Assembly: GCF_900103585.1 (NCBI RefSeq)
Contig: NZ_FNHV01000005.1
Location: forward strand, 310,001-374,000
Length of the DNA: 64,000 bases
Direction: 5' to 3'
Source: Streptomyces sp. cf386
GTDB taxonomy: Bacteria > Actinomycetota > Actinomycetes > Streptomycetales > Streptomycetaceae
The translations under genes and the position numbers were made by a program. Positions 53,512 through 61,126 of the stretch are shown one piece after another. The first letter of the stretch is position 1, and every line of letters starts with the position of its first letter. The notes beneath the pieces are model-generated. The model had not been told where the DNA came from, searched no databases, and was given only the letters and a program-made list of their open reading frames with translations.

Positions 53512-54539
53512 CCATGAGCAACACGGGGGGCCGACGCAGACCGCCGACGATCCACGACGTGGCGCGCGAGGCCGGAGTCTCACGGGGTACCGTCTCGCGA
53601 GTGCTCAACGGCGGGCACTACGTCAGCCCGGCCGCGCAGGAAGCGGTCAACGCGGCGATCCGCAAGACGGGTTACGTCGTCAACCGCCATGCGCGCTCGC
53701 TGATCACGGGGCGTTCGGACTCCATCGGCTTTCTGCTGACCGAGCCGCAGGAGAAATTCTTCGAGGACCCCAACTTCAACGTCCTGCTGCGTGGTTGCAC
53801 CCAGGCGCTGGCCGCGCACGACATCCCGTTGCTGCTGATGCTGGCGGGCACCAAGGACGAACGGCGGCGCATCACGCGGTACATCACGGCCGGGCACGTC
53901 GACGGGGTGCTGCTGGTGTCCAGCCACTCCGGTGACCCTGTGGCCGAGGAGCTGCGTGAGGCGGGTGTGCCGCTGGTGGCGTGCGGCAAGCCGATCGGGC
54001 TCGGGTCCAAGGTCAGTTATGTGGCCGCGGACGACCGGGACGGCGCCCGGGACATGGTGCGCCATCTGCTGTCCGTCGGCCGCCGCCGTATCGGGGTGGT
54101 CACCGGTCCGCTGGACACCCCGGGCGGTGTGGAGCGGCTCGCCGGGTACAAGGAGGTGCTCACCGAGGCGGGTGTCGAGATCGACGACCGGCTCATCGTC
54201 TCCGGCGACTACAGCCGGGCCAGCGGTGAGGCGGGGGCCGAGCTGTTGCTGGCGCGGGCACCGGACATGGACGCGGTGTTCGTCGCGTCCGACCTGATGG
54301 CGCAGGGCGTTCTGACGGCCCTGGAGCGGGCCGGGCGCCGGGTGCCGCAGGACGTCGCGGTCGGCGGCTTCGACGACTCCCCCGCCGCGCTCGCCGCCCG
54401 CCCCGAGCTCACCACGATCCGGCAGCCCTGGGACCGGATCAGCGCGGAGATGGTGCGGGTGCTGCTGGCGCAGATCGGCGGTGAGGATCCGGCGGCGGTG
54501 ATCCTGCCGACGGAGCTGGTGAGACGGGAGTCCACATGA
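53508..54539 (+). CDS. LacI-family transcriptional regulator
   Basis: A 343-residue LacI protein: HTH at about 13-60 (TIHDVAREAGVSRGTVSRVLNGGHYVS) with hinge helix, followed by a periplasmic-binding-protein-like sugar domain. Translationally coupled to the permease, so it is made with the transporter it should repress; the operator before the first gene of the operon has the expected symmetry. Likely effector: galactose or a galacto-oligosaccharide. Confidence 0.94.
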   Translation: MTMSNTGGRRRPPTIHDVAREAGVSRGTVSRVLNGGHYVSPAAQEAVNAAIRKTGYVVNRHARSLITGRSDSIGFLLTEPQEKFFEDPNFNVLLRGCTQALAAHDIPLLLMLAGTKDERRRITRYITAGHVDGVLLVSSHSGDPVAEELREAGVPLVACGKPIGLGSKVSYVAADDRDGARDMVRHLLSVGRRRIGVVTGPLDTPGGVERLAGYKEVLTEAGVEIDDRLIVSGDYSRASGEAGAELLLARAPDMDAVFVASDLMAQGVLTALERAGRRVPQDVAVGGFDDSPAALAARPELTTIRQPWDRISAEMVRVLLAQIGGEDPAAVILPTELVRREST

Positions 54540-54673
54540 GGGCGTGAGCGGGCAGCGGGGGCGGGCCGCACGGGTTGGGGCCGGCGGCGCGCCCTCGGCC
54601 GGCGATCGGCAGCGCGCCTTCGCCCCGTCATCGGTCAGGAATCAAGAAGTGCCCGACCGCTCCCCCGTCCTAG

Positions 54674-54713
54674 CGTGAAGCCACCGACGAGACGCGTCGG
54701 ACCACGCTTCACG
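54674..54713 (+). promoter_or_regulatory. Compound hairpin abutting the VOC gene ribosome-binding site
   Basis: Outer arms CGTGAAGC (54674-54681) and GCTTCACG (54706-54713) enclose an inner stem CCGACG/CGTCGG (54684-54689 with 54695-54700). The right arm ends at the GAGGAG ribosome-binding site, so folding would affect translation; it could instead be a bipartite operator. Confidence 0.5.
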
Positions 54714-54724
54714 AGGAGTGCGCC

Positions 54725-55075
54725 ATGACCGCCGGACTCAACACGATCATCTACCCCGTCAAGGACCTCGACCGGGCGAAGTCCCTGTTCAGCGCCCTGC
54801 TGGGCACGCAGCCGTATGCGGACGAGCCGTATTACGTCGGCTTCAAGCACGCCGGGCAGGACGTCGGCCTGGACCCCAACGGTCACGCGAAGGGCATGAC
54901 AGGGCCGGTCCCCTACTGGCACGTGACCGACATCCGGGCGACCCTCGCGGCCCTGCTGGAGAGCGGTGCCGAGACGCTGCAGGACGTGAAGGACGTCGGC
55001 GGCGGCAGGCTGATCGCCTCCGTGAAGGACGCGGACGGCAATCTGGTGGGGATCCTCCAGGACCCGACCGAGTGA
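54725..55075 (+). CDS. VOC-superfamily (glyoxalase/dioxygenase-like) protein
   Basis: A 116-residue single VOC module pair (LNTIIYPVKDLDRAKSLFSALLGTQPYADEPYYVGFK; YWHVTDIRATLAALLESGAE; SVKDADGNLVGILQDP). VOC proteins act as metal-dependent lyases, dioxygenases or antibiotic-binding proteins; the function cannot be fixed. GAGGAG precedes the ATG. Confidence 0.87.
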   Translation: MTAGLNTIIYPVKDLDRAKSLFSALLGTQPYADEPYYVGFKHAGQDVGLDPNGHAKGMTGPVPYWHVTDIRATLAALLESGAETLQDVKDVGGGRLIASVKDADGNLVGILQDPTE

Positions 55076-55123
55076 CGACTGACTCTCGATCCGCTGGCCC
55101 TCGGTCCACGCTTCTGTTGCGCA

Positions 55124-55136
55124 TGCACTAGTTGCA
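55124..55136. promoter_or_regulatory. Candidate MarR operator
   Basis: TGCACTAGTTGCA, 38 nt before the MarR start, is an imperfect dyad. On the reverse strand it begins TGCAACTAGT, identical to ten bases of the perfect palindrome upstream of fadH. Probably bound by the adjacent MarR protein. Confidence 0.6.
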
Positions 55137-55174
55137 CGCTCAATGATTGGCCGGATCGGTGTTACCGTTCCGGT

Positions 55175-55564
55175 ATGGCAGTGAAGACGGCCGACGCAGG
55201 GCTCGAGGAACGGTGGCGGGACATCCTGTCGGTGCACGCGCGCACGATGTGCGAGATCGATCGCGTCCTGCACCCGCACGGACTGGGCGCGAGCGACTTC
55301 GAGGTGCTCGACATCCTGGCGACCGCCTCGTCCGACGAGGGCACCCAGTGCCGGGTGCAGAACCTCGTCGGACGCGTCCATCTCAGCCAGAGCGCCCTGT
55401 CCCGGCTCATCGGCCGGCTGGAGAAGGACGGCCTGGTGGAGCGTTCCATGTGCGCTGAGGACCGGCGCGGTGTGTACGTCACGTTGACCCGCAAGGGCCG
55501 CGACCTGCATGCGGAGGTTCTGCCACTGCAGCGCGACGCGCTGGTCCGGATGCTGGGCGCCTGA
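55175..55564 (+). CDS. MarR-family transcriptional regulator
   Basis: A 129-residue MarR protein with the winged HTH at about 40-105 (ASDFEVLDILATASSDEG; VHLSQSALSRLIGRLEKDGLVERSMCAEDRRGVYVTLT). It is on the short side for the family. A dyad in its promoter suggests autoregulation, and the same sequence at fadH suggests a wider regulon. Confidence 0.93.
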   Translation: MAVKTADAGLEERWRDILSVHARTMCEIDRVLHPHGLGASDFEVLDILATASSDEGTQCRVQNLVGRVHLSQSALSRLIGRLEKDGLVERSMCAEDRRGVYVTLTRKGRDLHAEVLPLQRDALVRMLGA

Positions 55565-55585
55565 CGCCACCCGTCGGAGACCTGG

Positions 55586-56437
55586 CTAGAGCACGAACTC
55601 CGCCCCGTCCGGGAGCACCTCGACGCCCGCCTCCGACACCTGCGTGCGAGCCGCCGAGGCGGGGTCGAGCAGGGGATTGGTGTCGGCGAGGTGGGTGTAG
55701 ACACGGCGGACGTGCGGATGGCGGGTCAGGGCGGTGAGGCTGCCGGCGGTTCCCGAGACGGGAAGATGCCGCCCGGGCCGAGCCGCCTCGTCCGCCGCGA
55801 AGTGGGTGCCGTCCAGCACGACGCAGTCCGCCTCCGCCACGATGTCCTCCAGCATCGGCGTCCAGGTGCCGACTCGGGGCGCGTACACGAGGACGCCCCC
55901 GGTGGCCAGATCCTCGATCCGGTACGCCGTCACCCACCGGCGGTCCTTCGCCCGGCCCGGCACATACGCCGGGGGCTCCCCCACCACGGGGTGCGCCGTG
56001 ACGACCAGGCCGCCGGCCAGCACGAACCCGCCCTCCGTCAGATTGTCGGCCCAATCCCACGGGGTGTGGCGGTCGAGGGCCGTCCGCGCCGGGGCCAGGG
56101 CGGCGAGCACCGGAGGAGCGGCGTACGTCTTCAGCCCAGCGGCCTCACGCAGCACGGCCAGGCCCGCCAGGTGATCGGCCTCGGCGTCGGTCAGCAGCAC
56201 ACCACGCACCGGAGTGTGCCGGGGGCCGGGCCACAGGGCGGGGGCGGCGGTGAGCTGGGCCCGGATGTCCGGCGAGGTGTTCAGCAGCCACCAGTCCCGG
56301 GAGTTGCCGGTGACGGCCGCGCACTCCGGGGTACGGGTGAGCAGCTTGCCGTCACGGGCGGCGGCGCACCGCGCACAGGCGCAGTTCCATCGCGGGAAGC
56401 CGCTTCCGGCGGCGGTGCCGAGCAGGACGACCCTCAA
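55586..56437 (-). CDS. PqqB-like metallo-beta-lactamase-fold protein
   Basis: A 283-residue PqqB-family protein: VVLLGTAAGSGFPRWNCACARCAAAR, then LLNTSPDIRAQL and LLTDAEADHLAGLAVLREA, and the C-terminal GTHFAADE and ADTNPLLDP. PqqB hydroxylates a Tyr-derived intermediate in pyrroloquinoline quinone synthesis, but no pqqA/C/D/E is present here, so an orphan role is possible. The best start is TTG at 56437 behind a G-run; an in-frame ATG exists only at 56539. Confidence 0.83.
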   Translation of the reverse strand: MRVVLLGTAAGSGFPRWNCACARCAAARDGKLLTRTPECAAVTGNSRDWWLLNTSPDIRAQLTAAPALWPGPRHTPVRGVLLTDAEADHLAGLAVLREAAGLKTYAAPPVLAALAPARTALDRHTPWDWADNLTEGGFVLAGGLVVTAHPVVGEPPAYVPGRAKDRRWVTAYRIEDLATGGVLVYAPRVGTWTPMLEDIVAEADCVVLDGTHFAADEAARPGRHLPVSGTAGSLTALTRHPHVRRVYTHLADTNPLLDPASAARTQVSEAGVEVLPDGAEFVL

Positions 56438-56570
56438 GACGACCCCCCATCCCCAACACGTCGGCCCTCCCGGTGGGATCTTCCCTCTCCATACGGCCGA
56501 ACCACCCTGCGGCGGGGAGCAGTTCCGGCCGACCTTCACCGGGCGGGGCCGCTGACCACCGTCACGGGCG

Positions 56571-57425
56571 TCACCCCTGCCGCAGCAGTTCCCGTACGGC
56601 GCCGAAGGCGGCCTCGGCCGTCGCCGGGTCCGCGCCGGGGCGGGCGAGTGCGCTCATCGCGATCGGCGTGACGGCCGGCAGGCCCTCGCACGGGGTGAGC
56701 CCGTCGGGCGCGGCGCCGACCGAGGCGAGCAGGGCCACACCCTGGCCGGTGCGGGCGATGTCGAGGACGCCCGCGAGATAGCCGGCGTCGCCGACGACCG
56801 TGGCGGGCACTCCGTGTTGGGCGAGGGTCGCGATGGCACGGCGGCGGATCGCGCACGGTTCCTCGATCGCGACCAGCGGCACCGGAGCGGGTGCGGCCGG
56901 GGGCGCCCAGCCGGGGACGGCATGCCAGGTGAGCGGGAGGCCGCCGACGGGGGTGCCCTCGGTGGCGGCGGCCTCGGTGACGTACACCGCGACATCGACG
57001 CTGCCGCGTTCCACGGCCTCGACGAGCCGGGCCGAGCGGTCGATCCGGAACCGCACCCGGCAGCCGGGGCGTACCTCCTGGACCGCGGCGGTGAGCCGGG
57101 GCAGGAACTGGTCGGCGGCGTGTTCGGTGGAGCCGACGGTGACCGTGTCGCCCTCGGTGTCGAGCAGGGTGCGGACGGCCTCGTCGTGCACGGCGAGGAT
57201 CCTGCGTGCCTGTTCCAGCAGTCGGCGCCCTTCGGGGGTGAACCGGGTGCCACGGCCCTCGCGTTCGACGACCGGCCGCCCCAGGGTCTTCTCCAGTTTG
57301 CGCACATGCTGGCTGACCGCGGACTGGCTCAGGGACAGCGCCTGGGCGGCGCGGTGGAAGCCGCCGCAGTCGGCTATCGCGGTCAGGCTGCGCAGGGCCA
57401 CGATGTCGAGGACGGGTTGGGGCAT
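56571..57425 (-). CDS. LysR-family transcriptional regulator
   Basis: A 284-residue LysR protein: HTH at about 1-60 (LRSLTAIADCGGFHRAAQALSLSQSAVSQHVRKLEK) and a PBP2-like ligand domain. Divergent from the sulfur-gene leader at 57529, so it is a reasonable candidate regulator of that operon. Confidence 0.93.
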   Translation of the reverse strand: MPQPVLDIVALRSLTAIADCGGFHRAAQALSLSQSAVSQHVRKLEKTLGRPVVEREGRGTRFTPEGRRLLEQARRILAVHDEAVRTLLDTEGDTVTVGSTEHAADQFLPRLTAAVQEVRPGCRVRFRIDRSARLVEAVERGSVDVAVYVTEAAATEGTPVGGLPLTWHAVPGWAPPAAPAPVPLVAIEEPCAIRRRAIATLAQHGVPATVVGDAGYLAGVLDIARTGQGVALLASVGAAPDGLTPCEGLPAVTPIAMSALARPGADPATAEAAFGAVRELLRQG

Positions 57426-57528
57426 GCCGTGACAGTAGCCCGCCCGGGCGATCGATCGCGATCGCTGATCGGTTTCGATGCGGAATCGTCGTTGGACGTG
57501 GTCCGCCGCCTGCGGTCATGATGAGCGC

Positions 57529-57615
57529 ATGTTGCACGCGACCGCTTCCGCTGCCTTTCTGACGCAGCGCCGAGTCATCGACTTCGGCGTGGCGTGCAGC
57601 GCGCTCTGTCGCTGA
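57529..57615 (+). CDS. Short leader peptide before the organosulfur operon
   Basis: A 28-residue ORF, starting MLHATASAAFLTQRR and ending SALCR, too short for ordinary gene calls. The pattern L-T-x-R-R-x-I-D then V-x-C-S-A-L-C-R matches the putative Cys-containing leader peptides that Streptomyces places upstream of sulfate and sulfonate genes. Two Cys codons near the end (TGC, TGT) suit attenuation by cysteinyl-tRNA supply. A stem (57646-57656 with 57682-57691) follows, then the operon at 57762. Confidence 0.78.
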   Translation: MLHATASAAFLTQRRVIDFGVACSALCR

Positions 57616-57761
57616 CATTCCTCTCGGCGCTCTGCCGCCGTCCCAGCTGATCACGTCGCCCCTGCTCCGACACGCGCTGACACGTGACAGCACCTTCTGC
57701 CTGCCCTTCCCTGCTCTCTTTCCCTGCTCTCTCCATCCCCTGAAACGGGAGTTGCCCCCTC
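57616..57761 (+). promoter_or_regulatory. Attenuator-like leader region
   Basis: Between leader peptide and operon. GCTGATCACGT (57646-57656) pairs with ACGTGACAGC (57682-57691) with one bulged A. A pyrimidine-rich run (about 57692-57745) follows, then GGGAG before the first structural gene. The arrangement fits cysteine-responsive control, with Rho or ribosome stalling as possible mechanisms. Confidence 0.5.
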
Positions 57762-58457
57762 ATGCCCGAATCGTTCTCCTGGGACGAACCCGAAGGTCTC
57801 GCCGCGCGCGGCACGCTGATCGTGCTGGCCGGGCGGGGCGAACACGGCGGTGTGTACGAGCGGTTCGGCCGCCGGCTCGCCTTCGACGCGTACCGCGTCC
57901 GCGCCCTCGGCGACCCGGCCGCCGACCCGTCGGTGCTCGACGAGGCGGCCAAACTGCTGGCCGACGAGTCGCTGCCCGGCCCGAAGGTGCTGGTCGGCTC
58001 GGACACCGGCGCTCTCTACGCCGCGCGGCTGGCCGAAGAGCGGACGGTGGACCTCGACGCTCTGATCCTGGTCGGCCTGCCCGTTTCCCCCTGGACTGCC
58101 GGGAGTTGGGAGGCGGAAGTCGAGGCCCGCACCGCCTGCCCCACCCACCAGGGGCGGCTGACGAACGACGTGGACTTCCGGCGGGGTGCGCTCGACTCGC
58201 TCCCGGACCTGCCCGCACCCCGGCTCGACCGAGTGGGCGTCCCCGTCCTGGCTCTGCACGGCAAGGACGACACGGCGAGCCCGGTCGATCAGGCACTCGC
58301 GGCGTACCGGGGAGCGCGGACGGTCGTCTTCGACGGCGGCCGGCACGACGTCCTCAACGACGCCCTGCACCGCACCGCCGCCGCCACCGTGGTGCTCTTC
58401 CTGGAGCGGCTGCGTCTGTCCCCCGAGCTGCCCCCGATCGCCGAGGAGCGGGCATGA
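57762..58457 (+). CDS. Alpha/beta hydrolase-like protein of the sulfur operon
   Basis: A 231-residue alpha/beta-hydrolase-fold protein. The nucleophile elbow VGSDTGALYA has Asp rather than Ser at the central position of G-x-S-x-G. Acid and base candidates are in LHGKDDTASP and GGRHDVLND. An Asp nucleophile is used by haloalkane dehalogenases and epoxide hydrolases, but those enzymes have other signatures, so the reaction is open. First structural gene of the operon, overlapping the next by ATGA. Confidence 0.78.
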   Translation: MPESFSWDEPEGLAARGTLIVLAGRGEHGGVYERFGRRLAFDAYRVRALGDPAADPSVLDEAAKLLADESLPGPKVLVGSDTGALYAARLAEERTVDLDALILVGLPVSPWTAGSWEAEVEARTACPTHQGRLTNDVDFRRGALDSLPDLPAPRLDRVGVPVLALHGKDDTASPVDQALAAYRGARTVVFDGGRHDVLNDALHRTAAATVVLFLERLRLSPELPPIAEERA

Positions 58458-59293
58458 CCGTCACGACCACCGTCGCCGAACTCCACGAGCAACTCGCCAC
58501 CGACACTCCCCCGGTCCTGCTCGACGTCCGCTGGGCACTGGGCGACCCGCACGGCCGCGCGCACTACGCCGAGGGCCATATCCCCGGTGCCGTATACGTC
58601 GACCTGGTAACCGAGTTGGCGTCCGCTCCGAGCCCGCGGGGCGGTCGGCATCCGCTGCCCTCGGTCACGGATCTCCAGCGGGCGGCCCGCGCATGGGGCA
58701 TCCAGGAGGGGCAACCCGTCGTCGTATACGACGACTTGGGCAACACGGCGGCAGCGCGGGCCTGGTGGCTCCTGCGGTACGCGGGGCTCGGGCGGGTGAC
58801 GCTGCTCGACGGGGCGCTCGGTGCGTGGCGTGCGGCGGGACTCCCCCTGGAGTCGGGGCTGCCGGCTGATCCGGGGCCGGGCGATGTCGTCCTGCGCGCG
58901 GGCGCACTGTCGGCCACTGATGCCGACGGTGCCGCCGAACTCGCCGCCTCGGGGCTGCTGTTGGACGCGCGGGCCGCCGAGCGGTATCGCGGTGAGGTGG
59001 AGCCGGTCGACCCGCGTGCCGGTCATATCCCGGGCGCGGTCTCCGCGCCGACCGGGGAGAACCTCGCCGCGGACGGGACCTTCCGGCCGGCCGACGAGCT
59101 GCGCAAGCGGTTCGAGGACCTGGGTGCCGGTACGGCCGGGCGTGTCGGCGTGTACTGCGGCTCGGGTGTGACCGCGGCCCATCAGATCGCCGCGCTGGAG
59201 ATCGCCGGCTTCGAGGCCGTCCTCTTCCCCGGCTCCTGGTCCGCCTGGTCGGCCGACCCCGATCGCCCGGCCGCGAAGGGAAGCCGTCCATGA
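58454..59293 (+). CDS. Sulfurtransferase (tandem rhodanese, SseA type)
   Basis: A 279-residue thiosulfate/3-mercaptopyruvate sulfurtransferase with two rhodanese domains: inactive N-terminal (PVLLDVRWALGDPHGRAHYAEGHIPGAVYVDL) and active C-terminal with the catalytic Cys in VYCGSGVTA. It moves sulfane sulfur to an acceptor such as cyanide or thiols. Overlaps the genes on both sides by 4 nt. Confidence 0.93.
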   Translation: MTVTTTVAELHEQLATDTPPVLLDVRWALGDPHGRAHYAEGHIPGAVYVDLVTELASAPSPRGGRHPLPSVTDLQRAARAWGIQEGQPVVVYDDLGNTAAARAWWLLRYAGLGRVTLLDGALGAWRAAGLPLESGLPADPGPGDVVLRAGALSATDADGAAELAASGLLLDARAAERYRGEVEPVDPRAGHIPGAVSAPTGENLAADGTFRPADELRKRFEDLGAGTAGRVGVYCGSGVTAAHQIAALEIAGFEAVLFPGSWSAWSADPDRPAAKGSRP

Positions 59294-60108
59294 CGACCAA
59301 ACCGCTGGTACGGCCCCGGCAGACCGCACCGGAGAAGCCCGCACCGTCCACCCGCGTCACCATCCGAGGCAGCGTCAAGACCGGCCGTCGCTTCACGGTT
59401 CCCCGTTCCGTGCGCCGGGCCGCCGGACCGATCGGTCTCGTCCTCCTGTGGTTCCTGACCTCGGCCACCGGTGTCCTCCCGGAGTCCGTGCTGGCCTCCC
59501 CCGTGGACGTCGTGAAGCAGGCCGTGGAACTGACCCGGACCGGTGAACTCCCCGGCGCCATCGCCGCGTCGGGCCGCCGCGACATCTTCGGGCTGTGGGG
59601 CGAGCCGCTCAAGGAGACGGCGGAGCAGATCGCCGCCGTCAACGCGGTCGCGGACGCCGCCGGGCGCCCCCGGCCCCGTATCTGGGTGTCGTTCCGCCCG
59701 ATCATCGCGCCCACCGAGGAGCTGGCCTGGGAGAAGGCACACCGCACGCTGGGCGTGCTCAAGGACCAGGCACGCAACACCGAGCTGCTGCGCCACTACC
59801 GCACGACCGGGCGCCCGGCCAACGTCGGCTCCCAGCGGCTGCTCGACATCGCGGACCGGGGCGAGGTCCACGACCGCTGCCTGTGGACCGCGCCCGCCGT
59901 CGCCACCAACGCCGCCGGGGCCTCGACCGCGCTGGTCGGCACCCCCGAGACGGTGGCCAAGGCCCTGCTCGACTACGTCGACATCGGCTGCGACCTGCTG
60001 TCGATCCGCGGCTACGACCCCCTCAACGACGCCGTCGACTACGCCCGTCACGTCCTGCCGCTGGTCCGGCAGGAACTCGCCCACCGCGCGACCACCCACG
60101 CCGCCTGA
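59290..60108 (+). pseudogene. Chimera: SsuC permease N-terminus fused to SsuD-like monooxygenase C-terminus
   Basis: Residues 1 to about 96 look like the start of a sulfonate ABC permease (basic N-terminus, RRAAGPIGLVLLWFLTSATG with one transmembrane segment, then GVLPESVLASPVDVV and TRTGELPGAI). From about residue 97 (DIFGLWGEPLKETAEQI) to the end it is the C-terminal third of a flavin-dependent alkanesulfonate monooxygenase (ALVGTPETVAKALLDYVDIGCDLLSIRGYDPL). The rest of the permease, any ATPase gene and the monooxygenase active-site part are missing, so neither activity can survive. The frame stays open across the junction near 59575-59590. An ancestral ssuC-ssuB-ssuD segment was probably collapsed by deletion. 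Confidence 0.8.
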
Positions 60109-60118
60109 TGGAGATCCC

Positions 60119-61126
60119 GTGTTGTTCCGCCGTTCCCTGCGCACGTCCGCCGCCGCGCTCGCCCTGCTCCTGCCGTTCGCGGCGGGCTGCGGAACCGAGG
60201 CCCAGGCGGAGGCCCCGTCCTCGGTGTCCGCGGTCACGCTGAGAGTCGGTGCCACCGGCTGGAAGGTCGAGGAGGCGGTGCTGAAGTACGCCGGCCTCGA
60301 CGACACCCCCTACCAGGTGAAGTGGAGCCAGTTCCAGGGCGGCGACCAGCAGCTCCAGGCCATCCGGGCCGGGGCGCTGGACCTCGCCTCCTCCAGCGAG
60401 ATCCCGCCGGTCTTCGCCGCCGCCGACGGGGACCCCGACTTCAAGGTGGTCGCCGTGCAGCGCGGATCCACCCTCAACCAGGAGGTCGTCGTCCCCAAGG
60501 GGTCGGAGGTGACCGACATCGCCGGGCTGAAGGGCAAGAAGGTCGGCTACGTCCAGAACACCACCGCCCACTACTTCCTCTACCGGCTGCTGAAGCAGGC
60601 GGGCCTGAAGTGGTCCGACATCGACGCCAAGCCGCTCCTGCCGAACGACGGTATCGCCGCGCTCAACGGCGGCGGCATCGACGCCTTCGCCTCCTACGGC
60701 ACGTCGATCATCACGGCCCATCAGCAGGGCGCGACCACGGTCGGCTCGGGCAAGGACATCCTGTCCGGCAACTTCCTCTGGTCGGCGCGGGACAGCGTGC
60801 TGAAGAGCCCTGCGCCGAGGGCGGCCGTCGCCGATCTGATCGCGCGGATCACCAAGGCGTACGCCTATGTCCGCGACGGCCACCTCGACGGCTTCGCGAA
60901 GATCACCGCCGACGCCACCCACCAGCCCCTCGCCCAGGCCCGGAAGGATCTGCTCGACGCTCAGAACCAGCGCCCGACCCAGGCCCGGACGGTCGGCGAC
61001 GACGCCATCGCCTCGCAGCAGAAGGTCGCCGACGCCTTCACCGAACTCGGCGCCCTGAAGCAGCACTTGGACGTGAAGTCCTTCTGGACCACCGACCTGA
61101 ACGCCGACCTGAAGAAGGCCCTGTGA
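60119..61126 (+). CDS. ssuA: Aliphatic sulfonate ABC transporter substrate-binding lipoprotein
   Basis: A 335-residue SsuA/TauA-type binding protein. Signal ends in a lipobox AAGC (C24); RVGATGWKVEEAVLKYAG, QLQAIRAGALDLASSSEIPPVFAAA and GKKVGYVQNTTAHYFLYRLLK are family features. It would bind a sulfonate or related organosulfur compound, but its own permease and ATPase are not encoded nearby because of the upstream deletion. GTG start with GGAG 5 nt upstream. Confidence 0.9.
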   Translation: MLFRRSLRTSAAALALLLPFAAGCGTEAQAEAPSSVSAVTLRVGATGWKVEEAVLKYAGLDDTPYQVKWSQFQGGDQQLQAIRAGALDLASSSEIPPVFAAADGDPDFKVVAVQRGSTLNQEVVVPKGSEVTDIAGLKGKKVGYVQNTTAHYFLYRLLKQAGLKWSDIDAKPLLPNDGIAALNGGGIDAFASYGTSIITAHQQGATTVGSGKDILSGNFLWSARDSVLKSPAPRAAVADLIARITKAYAYVRDGHLDGFAKITADATHQPLAQARKDLLDAQNQRPTQARTVGDDAIASQQKVADAFTELGALKQHLDVKSFWTTDLNADLKKAL

